From the NCBI GenBank assembly GCA_015059405.1, contig SVAL01000004.1, positions 89,817 through 123,338 on the forward strand: 33,522 nt of DNA. Direction: 5' to 3'. A program made the translations under genes and the position numbers. This document shows, piece after piece, positions 24,180 to 32,518 of this stretch. A model generated the notes under the pieces. That model ran no database searches. It was given only the letters and a program-made list of their open reading frames with translations, and had not been told where the DNA came from. Origin of the DNA: Bacillota bacterium (GTDB lineage Bacteria; Bacillota_I; Bacilli_A; RF39; UBA660). Position 1 is the stretch's first letter; each line of letters begins with the position of its first letter.

Positions 24180-25529
24180 CTACTCCAAAATATCATTAAT
24201 ATCTTTAATAGAAGAATTATCATCTATTAATATAATAGTATCTTTTTCTCTTATTTCATCCATTCCATTAGGGAAAATAATATTTTTACCTCTAAGTATA
24301 GCAACTATTAATACACCATCTTTTAGATTCATATCTTTAATCATAACATTTAATTTTTTAAAATCATCTTTTATATTAAATTCTAATACTTCAAAAGAAT
24401 CATCATCAAATTTATAAATAGCTTCACAACTACTATTTTGTCCTTGTTGCATAGCTCTTACATATTTTACTATTTGATTAGATGCAATCTTATGAGGAGT
24501 AACCACAGTATCAATATTTGATTTTTCAACAATTCCATCTAAAGATATATGATTAACCTTAGTAATTATTTTAGGGACATTTTTCATAGATGCAAACATA
24601 GAACAAACAATATTACCTTCATCCATACTTGTTAAAGTAACAAAAGCATCACATGACTCTATTCCCTCTTCATATAAAACATATTGATCAGATATATCAC
24701 CGTTTATTATTAACGCTTTAGGTAATTTTTCACTTAAAACTTTACATCTTTCTTCATTAATCTCTATTATTTTAACTTTCATTCCCATATCTATTAAATT
24801 CTTAGCTAAATAAACTGCAATACTACTACCACCACAAATAATTACATTTTTAGTTTTTTCAGATAAATCAGTATACTTTAAAAAAGCACTAATATCTTTA
24901 GGAGAACCAGTAATATTAATTTTATCATTTGCTTGTAATTTAGTATTTGCTTTAGGAACACTTGTAACCTTATCTCTCTCAACTGTACAAACAATTACCC
25001 CGCTAATTTTTTTAGATAAAGAACTAATAGTAATACCATCCAAAACACTTTTTTCCTTTATTTTAATAGAAATCATTTGTACTTTACCTTTAAAGAAAGT
25101 ATTCTCTTCTAAAGCACTTGGAATACTTAATGCTTTAGCTATTTTATCTGCAGTCATTTGTTCAGGATTAATTACCATAGATAGACCTAATTCTTCCTTT
25201 AATAAAGTAATAGAATTAGCATATTCAGGAGTTCTAATTCTAGCAATAGTTTGTTTAGCACCTAGTTTTTTTCCTAATAAACAACACATTACATTTAATT
25301 CATCTTTATCCATAACACTAATTAATAAATCAACATCTTCTATACCAGCTTCTAATAAAACATTACTATCAAGACCATTTCCACAAATATGTTGAAGATC
25401 TAAACTATCTATAATATCTCTACTAGTAGTAAAATCAGTATCTATTAATGTTACTTCATTATTATCTTTAACAAGTTGTCTAGCTAAATATTCACCAAGT
25501 TTACCTATACCTACTATAATTATTTTCAT
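24180..25529 (-). CDS. trkA: TrkA-type K+ uptake regulatory subunit (tandem RCK)
   Basis: A 449-aa cytosolic protein with two RCK repeats. The first NAD-binding domain starts IIVGIGKLGEYLA with acidic VTLIDTD; the second starts VIICGGSSIAVYLA near residue 230 with VKIIEIN. Each is followed by a TrkA_C domain. The full double-RCK length separates it from single-RCK KtrA. It binds NAD(H)/ATP and gates TrkH. RBS AGGTGATAGT. First gene of the trkA-trkH operon. Confidence 0.94.
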   Translation of the reverse strand: MKIIIVGIGKLGEYLARQLVKDNNEVTLIDTDFTTSRDIIDSLDLQHICGNGLDSNVLLEAGIEDVDLLISVMDKDELNVMCCLLGKKLGAKQTIARIRTPEYANSITLLKEELGLSMVINPEQMTADKIAKALSIPSALEENTFFKGKVQMISIKIKEKSVLDGITISSLSKKISGVIVCTVERDKVTSVPKANTKLQANDKINITGSPKDISAFLKYTDLSEKTKNVIICGGSSIAVYLAKNLIDMGMKVKIIEINEERCKVLSEKLPKALIINGDISDQYVLYEEGIESCDAFVTLTSMDEGNIVCSMFASMKNVPKIITKVNHISLDGIVEKSNIDTVVTPHKIASNQIVKYVRAMQQGQNSSCEAIYKFDDDSFEVLEFNIKDDFKKLNVMIKDMNLKDGVLIVAILRGKNIIFPNGMDEIREKDTIILIDDNSSIKDINDILE

Positions 25530-25558
25530 ACTATCACCTTACTTATTCCACATATCAA

Positions 25559-25564
25559 ATTATA
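25559..25564 (-). promoter_or_regulatory. -10 box of the trkA-trkH operon
   Basis: TATAAT on the minus strand in ATAGTATAATTTGATATG, 30 nt upstream of the trkA ATG. No clear -35. Confidence 0.5.
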
Positions 25565-25576
25565 CTATATAAAAGA

Positions 25577-25611
25577 AATTAAAAAAAGATGATATTAATC
25601 ATCATTTTTTG
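25577..25611 (-). terminator. Terminator of the abi-htrA operon
   Basis: Minus-strand stem GATGAT/ATCATC near a TTAA loop, followed by seven T. It includes the stop at 25595-25597. Confidence 0.65.
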
Positions 25612-26698
25612 TTAAAGTTACTTTTGTAGTTTTCTCTTCTGTTCCTCTAATATACGTAACATCAATAGTATCCCCTACAGAATAACTATATAAAATATAT
25701 TTTAAATATGCATAATTATCTACTTTTTCATTACCAATCTTAACAATAACATCACCCTTACGAAGATCAGAATTAGCAGCACCACTACCACTAGCAACAC
25801 TAATTACAACAACCCCATAATCAATATTATCATCAATAGTAATACTATATCTTTGAAGAGTTCTAGTCTCATCTACATTAGCAAATGTAATTCCTAAAAG
25901 AGGTCTTTCTATTTCTTTACCCTTTTCAAATAAATCAGTATAAGCAAGAGCATCTTCTATCATAATAGAAAATCCCATTCCTTCAACACTACTATCTACT
26001 AATTTCATAGAATTAATTCCTATTACTTCACCCTTGCCATTAACAAGTGGACCTCCACTATTACCTGGATTAATAGCTGCATCTATTTGAATAGCTTTCA
26101 TAACCCAGTCATTAGTTGACTGAACACTAACAGTAATCTTTCTATTTAAACCTGATACAATACCACGAGTTATTGAATTATAATATTCTTCACCTACTGG
26201 AGAACCTACTGCAAATACAGTATCTCCTAAAGCAAGCTCACTAGTTTTACCTAAACTAGCAACTTTAATAACTGAGTTTTTACTAACTCTAACAACAGCT
26301 AAATCTAAGTATTCATCACCACTTAAGTATTCAGCTGAAACTTCTTCTTCATTAGAATATAATACCGATAATTTAGTAGCATCTTTAACAACATGATAAT
26401 TAGTTAAAATATACCCATACTTATCATCAGTCTTATATACAAATCCACTACCACTACCCGCATATTTATTTTTTTGATAATTCTTAATCATAACAACAGA
26501 ATCATATACATTCGCTACCGCTTCAGATATATCATTATCAGTAATAGTAATATTTCTATTTTCAGTAACTTTATTAATTTCTTTAATAGTAGTAGTAGAA
26601 TTATCACTTAATAATTTACTATCAACAAAATACATACTTATAGCACCAAGTGCAAAAACAAAAAACACAAAAACTAAATTTATAATTTTTTCTCTCAT
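25595..26698 (-). CDS. htrA: HtrA/DegP-type trypsin-like serine protease, membrane-anchored, with PDZ
   Basis: A 367-aa protein. One N-terminal membrane helix (about 6-24), a trypsin-like domain with the triad His102 (TNYHVV), Asp132 (YLDLAV) and Ser214 (PGNSGGP), then one PDZ domain (about 265-360) with RKGDVIVKIGNEKV. The topology places the protease outside, as in other Bacillota HtrA quality-control proteases. The ATG directly follows the TAG of the Abi_2 gene; its SD (GGTGAT) lies inside that gene, so translation is likely coupled. Confidence 0.93.
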   Translation of the reverse strand: MREKIINLVFVFFVFALGAISMYFVDSKLLSDNSTTTIKEINKVTENRNITITDNDISEAVANVYDSVVMIKNYQKNKYAGSGSGFVYKTDDKYGYILTNYHVVKDATKLSVLYSNEEEVSAEYLSGDEYLDLAVVRVSKNSVIKVASLGKTSELALGDTVFAVGSPVGEEYYNSITRGIVSGLNRKITVSVQSTNDWVMKAIQIDAAINPGNSGGPLVNGKGEVIGINSMKLVDSSVEGMGFSIMIEDALAYTDLFEKGKEIERPLLGITFANVDETRTLQRYSITIDDNIDYGVVVISVASGSGAANSDLRKGDVIVKIGNEKVDNYAYLKYILYSYSVGDTIDVTYIRGTEEKTTKVTLTKNDD

Positions 26699-27640
26699 CT
26701 AATCACCTATCTCAATTCCCGCAATATCTTTCCAGTTAGGTGGAAACCCCATTCTATCCAATACTTTATCAATAGAAATAGTTTTTAAATTATATTCTAA
26801 ATTATTAAGAACATGTTCTATTTCTAAAATTAAATTCTTAACTTCATTACCAGTTAGTAATTGTCTAATTATAATTAAAAGTGCAAATAAATCATTCTTA
26901 CCATATATATACTCATCATCTACTTTATCAATATTTAATAAAGCATGATATCTAGTATCATCGATAAAACGTTGTGTCTTATTTTCAAATAAAATATCTT
27001 CATGTGCACATAAATTTCTATAATTAGCAAGGATTGGTAAATAATTAGTCAATGTTTCTTGATCTATACCATATATATTAGCAATAGCTAAACGATCTTC
27101 TAATTTTAATATAGAATACATCTCACTAACAATACCAAATGATAAAACTTTAACCAGTACCCATAAAGGAATATATCCATAATTACTCAAATAGTGACTT
27201 GTCGCAGAGTGTTGACTACCATTAACTCTAATTTGTCTTTTCATCTTCTTTAACAAGTCATTAATTTGTCTTTGTTTATCAGGAGCACCATCAAAGTTTT
27301 TAACTTTTAAATAATCACTTTCTTTATACCCATATTTCTTAGACAATTGATAAGAAATAATAGATTTAATATTATTTTCTATTATTAATAAATGTTTAAA
27401 TATAATATTACGAAATTGTCTATCAAATAAGAAAAGACTATATAATTCTTCAAAAGTAGTACCCTCTATATATCTTTTATTATTCGCAGATTTCATAAAT
27501 AAATGACGATAACCATTAATAAAGAAATAATTTTCACGAAGTAAAACAGTCTTCGCAAACTCTTCATCTTCAATTATCAAACCTTTATATTTAAATATTT
27601 CCAATTGTTCATCCAGGTTCTTGAACTGTTTATCCCTCAT
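26699..27640 (-). CDS. Abi_2 family (AbiD/F-like) HEPN protein
   Basis: A 313-aa protein. The Abi_2 signature is clear: NYFFINGYRHLF near residues 35-46, LFLFDRQFRNIIFKHLLIIE and a HEPN-type RxxxxH motif in YRNLCAHEDILF near 205-216. Members include lactococcal abortive-infection proteins; HEPN motifs of this form often mark RNases. ATG 27640 is preferred to GTG 27649 because AGGTGAG lies 8 nt before it. Unusually it abuts an HtrA-type protease gene. A palindrome at 27668-27692 next to its promoter may be an operator. Confidence 0.88.
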   Translation of the reverse strand: MRDKQFKNLDEQLEIFKYKGLIIEDEEFAKTVLLRENYFFINGYRHLFMKSANNKRYIEGTTFEELYSLFLFDRQFRNIIFKHLLIIENNIKSIISYQLSKKYGYKESDYLKVKNFDGAPDKQRQINDLLKKMKRQIRVNGSQHSATSHYLSNYGYIPLWVLVKVLSFGIVSEMYSILKLEDRLAIANIYGIDQETLTNYLPILANYRNLCAHEDILFENKTQRFIDDTRYHALLNIDKVDDEYIYGKNDLFALLIIIRQLLTGNEVKNLILEIEHVLNNLEYNLKTISIDKVLDRMGFPPNWKDIAGIEIGD

Positions 27641-27661
27641 TATTCTCACCTACTATAATTA

Positions 27662-27670
27662 ATTATAACA
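27662..27670 (-). promoter_or_regulatory. Extended -10 promoter of the abi-htrA operon
   Basis: TGTTATAAT on the minus strand, 22 nt upstream of the ATG at 27640. Confidence 0.6.
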
Positions 27671-27692
27671 TACAACATATTAAATTGTATGT
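27668..27692. promoter_or_regulatory. Inverted repeat, possible operator at the abi-htrA promoter
   Basis: Perfect 8-bp arms ACATACAA and TTGTATGT separated by 9 bp. It overlaps the TG of the extended -10 and the spacer toward the -35 position. Confidence 0.4.
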
Positions 27693-27732
27693 AAAATTAA
27701 CGAAAAAGAAAAGTAATAATATATTATTTTAC

Positions 27733-27759
27733 ACAAAAAAAGAAGTAATATTTACTTCT
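27733..27759 (-). terminator. Terminator of the nucleotidyltransferase-GNAT operon
   Basis: Minus-strand stem AGAAGTAA/TTACTTCT with an ATA loop and seven T, 47 nt after the GNAT stop. Confidence 0.8.
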
Positions 27760-27805
27760 CAATATTAATTATTTATCTATACACTAACTCTTAAAAAATT
27801 ATTTA

Positions 27806-28345
27806 TTATTTATTATTAATAATAGAAAACATATACATATCATGATATCCATCACTTAATATTATATAATTTCTTAAAATACCTTCACACTGCATATTAC
27901 ATTTTTCCATTACTCTTTTTGATGCTATGTTTTCAATACAACATCCACCTTGAAATCTATTAACACATAATTCATTTAAACAATAATCTTTGACTAAATT
28001 AAGTGCTTCACTCATATATCCTTTATTCCAAAATCTTTCATCTATAACATAATTAAATTCAACAGTTTCATTAATATCTTCTACTTTTAAATTAATAGAA
28101 CCAATTATTTGATTAGTATCTTTTAATTTTATAACCCAATTATAATAATCATCATTTAAATATTTAGAATCAATTCCTTTTAAAGAATTAACTTCTTCCT
28201 CTAAAGTTCTTTTTTCTTTATTTGCATAATATAAAAAACTTTCTTGATTAACAAAACCATTAAATATTTCTAATGCATCCCCTTCCTTCACTCTACATAA
28301 TAATAAACGATTAGATTCTAATTCTTTAGTTCCTTTATGTATCAT
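27806..28345 (-). CDS. GNAT family N-acetyltransferase (RimJ/RimL-like)
   Basis: A 179-aa protein. The order of elements is that of acetyltransferase type 3: ELESNRLLLCRVKEGDALEI at the start, INLKVEDINETVEFNYVIDE in the middle, WNKGYMSEALNLV, and NIASKRVMEKCNMQCEGILR near the end. These enzymes transfer acetyl from acetyl-CoA to amines or protein N-termini; the substrate is unknown. RBS AGGAGG lies just upstream. Last gene of a three-gene operon, 8 nt after the small membrane protein gene. Confidence 0.88.
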   Translation of the reverse strand: MIHKGTKELESNRLLLCRVKEGDALEIFNGFVNQESFLYYANKEKRTLEEEVNSLKGIDSKYLNDDYYNWVIKLKDTNQIIGSINLKVEDINETVEFNYVIDERFWNKGYMSEALNLVKDYCLNELCVNRFQGGCCIENIASKRVMEKCNMQCEGILRNYIILSDGYHDMYMFSIINNK

Positions 28346-28353
28346 AAATCCTC

Positions 28354-28782
28354 CTAATCTTCTAATTCAAGATTGTCTTTAATCCAATCAACAAGTCCCT
28401 TAGGCATTTTAGATAATGATGATATATTTTCATCTTTATTTGTATAATAACAATAGCTATCTTCTCCTAATTGAACTCCTATTGAAATAGAATCATTATA
28501 TTTAATTTCTATTTCTTTAAGAAGTGCTAAGTTAACCATTTCATGTTCAGATAATGGTTTTAATTTAGAAACATACTTACTTAATTCTTTTATTTCTTCT
28601 TTAGAACTAACTTTAACTTCTTTTATAAGAGTATCAGTTCCAGCTTCATAATGTTTAACACTAACTTCGTTAGGTAAATTAAATAATTCTTCTTTATCTA
28701 AAAATGAAGGAACTATTAACAAAGACAATATAGCTGTTGCTATAATACTTCCAATAATAATAAAAATATCTTTCTTTTTCAT
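28354..28782 (-). CDS. Small exported or membrane-anchored protein, unknown function
   Basis: A 142-aa protein: basic start KKKD, one hydrophobic helix at about 5-26 (IFIIIGSIIATAILSLLIVP) and a soluble, probably external domain of mixed strand/helix with no recognised motif. The start at 28782 is preferred because AGAGG lies 7 nt upstream; an ATG 6 nt earlier would leave no spacing. It lies 15 nt after the nucleotidyltransferase gene and 8 nt before the GNAT gene. Confidence 0.6.
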   Translation of the reverse strand: MKKKDIFIIIGSIIATAILSLLIVPSFLDKEELFNLPNEVSVKHYEAGTDTLIKEVKVSSKEEIKELSKYVSKLKPLSEHEMVNLALLKEIEIKYNDSISIGVQLGEDSYCYYTNKDENISSLSKMPKGLVDWIKDNLELED

Positions 28783-28797
28783 ATACATCCTCTTTTC

Positions 28798-29562
28798 TTA
28801 ATTATTATATTTTTCAATAAATCTTTTTTCATACATATCTAACATTTTACTTGCTTTATCTAAATTACTTTTTATATCATTAAAATCTTTAACTTTATAT
28901 AAACTTTCTAATTCTTCTACAACATCTTTAGGTAAATGATCACTTATATGACATAATTCATATCCATAATGTCTTGGTGTATAAATAAGTCTTGCAATTA
29001 CAACAAGTGGATTTGCAACATTTTCTATATATTTCATATAAGCCTCTAAATACTGGTTTCTATGTATATATTTCTCAACCCTACTCATTTGTAAGATTCT
29101 ATATTTATTATTTTCAAAAACACTTTTTATTTTATTTAAATCTAATTCATATTCTTCTTTATAAGTAATAATACCATTTTTATCAAACAAAACAAGTGGT
29201 AATTCCGCAATATCATTTTTAATAAAACAAGTAACATCAAGACCTCTTATTTCATGTGATTGAATACATATATCTAACGTTAAATACTTAGATGTGTTTT
29301 CTAAATGAATATTGCTTTGTGCAATCACATCTCTTATTTCATCTACTCTAGAATCAATCCTACCTAACTTTTCTAATTCACTAATACACTCATACAAAAA
29401 TGATTCTTGATGTTCTTTATCAACATCAAACCAAAAATCAATATCCGAATATTCATCAACCTTATCAATACCATCTGCTCCCTCTAACCACATAGCATTA
29501 ACATAAGTTTTACTTTCACCAAACTTCTTAAGAGTATCTATTATCTCATATCTATTAAGCAT
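28798..29562 (-). CDS. Nucleotidyltransferase-fold protein (aminoglycoside/lincosamide transferase-like)
   Basis: A 254-aa protein. The N-terminal NTase core is visible: WLEGADGIDKVDEYSDIDFW (25-44), with the metal-binding pair Asp40/Asp42 and a possible third acid in LTLDICIQ near 104. The rest is helical (RYILQMSRVEKYIHRNQYLEAY). The family includes antibiotic nucleotidyltransferases, but length and sequence do not fix a substrate and no resistance claim is made. RBS AGGAGG. First gene of a three-gene operon, with a -10 at 29583-29588. Confidence 0.72.
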   Translation of the reverse strand: MLNRYEIIDTLKKFGESKTYVNAMWLEGADGIDKVDEYSDIDFWFDVDKEHQESFLYECISELEKLGRIDSRVDEIRDVIAQSNIHLENTSKYLTLDICIQSHEIRGLDVTCFIKNDIAELPLVLFDKNGIITYKEEYELDLNKIKSVFENNKYRILQMSRVEKYIHRNQYLEAYMKYIENVANPLVVIARLIYTPRHYGYELCHISDHLPKDVVEELESLYKVKDFNDIKSNLDKASKMLDMYEKRFIEKYNN

Positions 29563-29582
29563 ATTACTATCCTCCTACTAAT

Positions 29583-29591
29583 AGTATAACA
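29583..29591 (-). promoter_or_regulatory. Extended -10 promoter of the nucleotidyltransferase operon
   Basis: TGTTATACT on the minus strand, 20 nt upstream of the ATG. It begins right after the T-tract of the tyrS terminator. Confidence 0.55.
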
Positions 29592-29620
29592 CAAAATAAA
29601 AAGTCCGAAACCGGACTTTT
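29592..29620 (-). terminator. Terminator of tyrS
   Basis: Minus-strand stem AAGTCCG/CGGACTT with a GTTT loop, followed by TTTATTTT. Confidence 0.9.
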
Positions 29621-29622
29621 AT

Positions 29623-30861
29623 TTATTCAAATATTACTTTTAAAAATACCTTTTTACCTTTTTGAATAACTATAAAATTATCATTTAAATCTTCTAAATT
29701 AATAACTTTATCAACACTTGAAACTTTTTCTTGATTTAAACTAATACCATTTTGTTCAATTAATCTTCTTGCTTCAGATTTAGATGTAACTAAATTTGTT
29801 TCTATAAGTAAATCTATTATATTAATCCCTAATTTATCTTTAGAAATATTAATAAAAGACATATTATCAGAAATACCTTTATTACTGAATAATTCTTCTG
29901 ATACTTTTCTTGCATTAATGGCTTCTTCTTCTCCATGTACTAATTTAGTAACTTCAAACGCAAGAACCTTTTTAGCTTCTCTTATATCTTTTTGACACAA
30001 CTTTCTTACCTCATCCATTTCCATTCTAGTAAAGAATGCTAAACTTCTCTCAACATCTTCATCAAATGAATTAATCCAAGCTTGAAAGAAATCAAATGAA
30101 CTAGTTTTTTCTCTAGATACCCAAAGTGTCCCAGTTGCTGTCTTACCCATCTTTTCTCCATCAGCTTTTAATAAAAGCGGACAAACAAATCCAAATAAAG
30201 GATCTATTTTTACTCCTTCACTAAATCCAATTTTACGAGACAAATCAACTCCAGCTAAAATGTTACCCCATTGATCAGAACCACCTATTTGTAACTTGCA
30301 TCCAAATTCTTTATTTAAATGTACAAAGTCAAATGCTTGCATTAACATATATCCCATCTCTAAAAATGTTAATCCACCTTGTTCTAATCTTTTCTTGTAA
30401 CACTCCGCACTTAACATATTATTAACATTAAAATGAACACCTATATCTCTCATAAAATTAACATATGTCTTATCACAAATCCAATCAGCATTATCAACAA
30501 TAATCGCAGGATTATCTCCATCAGTTCTTACAAATCTTTTAACTAATTCTTTTACTTCTCTCTTATTGTAATCAACTTCTTCTAAAGATAACATCTTTCT
30601 CATATCACTCTTACCAGTAGGATCACCAATTAACGCTGTTGCACCACCTACTAGAATAATACCCTTATGTCCAAAATCTTGTAACCACCTAAACATAGTT
30701 AAAGCAAAGAAATGTCCTATATGCAAACTATCCGCTGTAGGATCTATTCCCAAGTAAAAAACAAAAGGTTCCCCATTTATTAAATCAATTATTTCTTGTT
30801 CATGTGTTAAATCTTTTACATATCCTCTTTCTTTAAGAATATCAAATAATTTCTTTTCCAT
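29623..30861 (-). CDS. tyrS: Tyrosyl-tRNA synthetase
   Basis: A 412-aa class I synthetase. HIGH motif at 47-50 (SLHIGH), the tyrosine pocket region YLGIDPTADS at 36-45, GSDQWGN at 194-200 and KMGKT at 237-241 (KMSKS equivalent). A C-terminal S4 RNA-binding domain lies near 345-405 (SKSEARRLIEQNGISLN). Length fits bacterial TyrRS. It charges tRNA-Tyr in the cytosol. The start at 30861 is chosen because GGAGG lies 8 nt upstream; an ATG 15 nt earlier overlaps this SD. Controlled by a T-box leader with a UAC specifier, and possibly by an overlapping Tyr-rich leader peptide. Confidence 0.97.
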   Translation of the reverse strand: MEKKLFDILKERGYVKDLTHEQEIIDLINGEPFVFYLGIDPTADSLHIGHFFALTMFRWLQDFGHKGIILVGGATALIGDPTGKSDMRKMLSLEEVDYNKREVKELVKRFVRTDGDNPAIIVDNADWICDKTYVNFMRDIGVHFNVNNMLSAECYKKRLEQGGLTFLEMGYMLMQAFDFVHLNKEFGCKLQIGGSDQWGNILAGVDLSRKIGFSEGVKIDPLFGFVCPLLLKADGEKMGKTATGTLWVSREKTSSFDFFQAWINSFDEDVERSLAFFTRMEMDEVRKLCQKDIREAKKVLAFEVTKLVHGEEEAINARKVSEELFSNKGISDNMSFINISKDKLGINIIDLLIETNLVTSKSEARRLIEQNGISLNQEKVSSVDKVINLEDLNDNFIVIQKGKKVFLKVIFE

Positions 30862-30937
30862 TTTTATTTCCTCCATAAGTATTTGTACAGCTAATTAAAT
30901 TATGATTATCAAAGTAATAATAATATTCACTATCCAT
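30842..30937 (-). CDS. Possible Tyr-rich leader peptide overlapping the start of tyrS
   Basis: A 31-aa frame beginning MDSEYYYYFDNHNLISC and ending KEII. Four consecutive Tyr codons (TAT TAT TAT TAC) lie at codons 5-8. A perfect SD AGGAGGTGG sits 5 nt before the ATG (30943-30951), stronger than the one of tyrS. The stop TGA lies 20 nt inside tyrS in another frame. It is placed between the T-box terminator and the synthetase gene. No homologue is known to me; it could be a chance frame. Confidence 0.45.
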   Translation of the reverse strand: MDSEYYYYFDNHNLISCTNTYGGNKNGKEII

Positions 30938-30957
30938 ACAAACCACCTCCTATAGAA

Positions 30958-30996
30958 ATAAAAAAAGACAAGTTCATCCAAAAGGACGAACTCGTC
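30958..30996 (-). terminator. T-box-controlled terminator upstream of tyrS
   Basis: Minus-strand stem GACGAGTTCGTCC/GGATGAACTTGTC with a TTTT loop and seven T. It competes with the antiterminator that contains the T-box core at 30996-31010. Confidence 0.9.
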
Positions 30997-31172
30997 GTGG
31001 TACCACCTTTATTTGTAATAATAAATATTACCTCTTCTTGATAACGGAAATTATCCGATTAAAATCATCACTTGTAATTCATTATTTTAACTTTACTTAT
31101 TTCCACCAATCATAAGTTCTCTATAAAATATTTAAAATAACTACTTTGAATGAATCACTTTTTAATTAACTG
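30958..31172 (-). promoter_or_regulatory. T-box riboswitch of tyrS, Tyr (UAC) specifier
   Basis: Conserved T-box core AAAGGTGGTACCACG on the minus strand at 30996-31010, followed by the terminator. The stem I apical element is GATTGGTGGAAA near 31104-31115. The specifier loop GAATTACAAG holds UAC at 31074-31076, matching tyrosine. Uncharged tRNA-Tyr pairing at the specifier and core would favour the antiterminator and tyrS expression. This leader explains most of the gene-free stretch between tyrS and 31210. Confidence 0.93.
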
Positions 31173-31177
31173 GCTAC

Positions 31178-31206
31178 ATTATAACACCAATTATTAAAAA
31201 AGTCAA
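31178..31206 (-). promoter_or_regulatory. Promoter of the tyrS T-box transcript
   Basis: Minus strand: -35 TTGACT (31201-31206), 17-bp spacer ending in TGT, -10 TATAAT (31178-31183). The best promoter in the window. Confidence 0.85.
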
Positions 31207-31209
31207 AAT

Positions 31210-31689
31210 TCAAAACTTATTCAACTCTTTATAATTTAAAAATATAACTTTATTTTTATATTCTTCTAATCTTTTTAATTTATCTTTTTCATGTTTAAAA
31301 TATAATCTAGCAACTCTTAACATATCATAAAATTGAAATAAATTAGGAGGATAATTATATTTTTCTTTACCAAGTCTTTGTCTAAACCATCTTTTTATTA
31401 CTCTAGCATAAACTCTATATTTAGAAATTTTCAAATAATAAACTTTATCACTCAACTCAAGTCCTTTAGTAAATCTATTTCTACCAACATCTTCTATAAT
31501 CCAAGACTTTTTCTTTATAATTTGATTAAATAATTCATCTATTTCTTCATCACTTCTTCTAATATGATCATGTTCATCATCATATACCAAACAATCAAGT
31601 TCATAAGCATTAGTTTTATATTTTTTAGCTAATTTAATAGAAAGAGTTGTTTTTCCACTTCCAGAAGGACCAATAATATATATCCTCAT
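31210..31689 (-). CDS. P-loop kinase-like protein (FlaR/adenylate-kinase-like)
   Basis: A 159-aa protein. Walker A GPSGSGKTT at residues 7-15, an acidic ELDCLVYDDEHD stretch, IIEDVG as a Walker B-like element near 66-71 and an Arg-rich lid (RVIKRWFRQRLGKEKYNYPPN). This pattern is that of the small topology-modulation/FlaR kinases, with unknown substrates. ATG 31689 follows GGTGAT; a GTG 12 nt upstream is less likely. Last gene of the Nudix operon, 12 nt after its upstream neighbour. Confidence 0.78.
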   Translation of the reverse strand: MRIYIIGPSGSGKTTLSIKLAKKYKTNAYELDCLVYDDEHDHIRRSDEEIDELFNQIIKKKSWIIEDVGRNRFTKGLELSDKVYYLKISKYRVYARVIKRWFRQRLGKEKYNYPPNLFQFYDMLRVARLYFKHEKDKLKRLEEYKNKVIFLNYKELNKF

Positions 31690-31701
31690 ACTTATCACCA
31701 C

Positions 31702-32487
31702 TTATTCAACTTTATATTTCTTCATCATCTTTTTAGTACGATCAGAATAAGAACTATCTAATTCTACTATTCCATAATCATGTACAGCTTCCGCAAATTC
31801 ACCACCATTGTCATAATATGTATACCATTTTTCAGGATCAGTTACAACTTTCATAGACAAGTCACCATTTATTCTTCTAGTAACATAACCATTAACTAAC
31901 TTGTATGTTTCTAAAGAAAAATCATTACTACCATCTATAATTATTCCAAAATAAGATTTATTAACAATCATTCTTTTAATTTTTGAAACCAACATATCAG
32001 GCATTACAAATGGAACTTTTACATCACATATATTAGGTAAAGAACTACTACCTGATATTAATTTATCATGATATAAAGAATAGAACTCTTGTGAACTAAC
32101 TAAATCATTTTCAAAATCATCTAAATTACTATAAGAAGAATGATCAGATGTAATAGAAGACAATTGATTCAAAAACTTCAATACATTTTCATTAGACAAC
32201 ATATCAGATTTAGATTTAATTCTTGTAAGTATATTTCTAACAAGTGATAAATTGAAATACTCTCTACTTACTTGATGTAATCTAAATTTATCAATATCTT
32301 CTGAAATATCAACTTTAGGGAAATAATAATTTTTCATATAAATTGCAATTGGTTTGTCTTCTCCAATTACTACATCAAAATCTTCTTCCAAAGATTTTAA
32401 AAAAGAAGTTCTTTCATCCCTCTCATATCCATATATAAATAAATGTCTACTTTGCCCCATTATTTCGTTTTTTAAATTTTCACCCAT
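31702..32487 (-). CDS. Unknown protein with a degenerate P-loop-like N-terminus
   Basis: A 261-aa soluble protein that I cannot assign. Residues 15-31 (HLFIYGYERDERTSFL) look like a beta-strand/P-loop/helix start in which the Walker A GxxxxGKT has become GYERDERT, so nucleotide binding is doubtful. A later strand FGIIIDGSNDFS (about 190-201) resembles a Walker B position. ATG 32487 follows GGGTGG by 4 nt. It lies between the Nudix gene and the P-loop kinase-like gene, 12 nt from the latter. Confidence 0.6.
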   Translation of the reverse strand: MGENLKNEIMGQSRHLFIYGYERDERTSFLKSLEEDFDVVIGEDKPIAIYMKNYYFPKVDISEDIDKFRLHQVSREYFNLSLVRNILTRIKSKSDMLSNENVLKFLNQLSSITSDHSSYSNLDDFENDLVSSQEFYSLYHDKLISGSSSLPNICDVKVPFVMPDMLVSKIKRMIVNKSYFGIIIDGSNDFSLETYKLVNGYVTRRINGDLSMKVVTDPEKWYTYYDNGGEFAEAVHDYGIVELDSSYSDRTKKMMKKYKVE

Positions 32488-32518
32488 ATAACCACCCACA
32501 AATCATAATATAAATATA

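Noticed and set aside
26699-29562. Defence island
   Set aside because: Only the Abi_2 gene is defence-related. Neighbours are HtrA, GNAT and a nucleotidyltransferase, with no restriction, CRISPR or phage genes.
28354-29562. MNT/HEPN toxin-antitoxin pair
   Set aside because: The nucleotidyltransferase is 254 aa, longer than MNT antitoxins, and its neighbour is a membrane-anchored protein without a HEPN motif.
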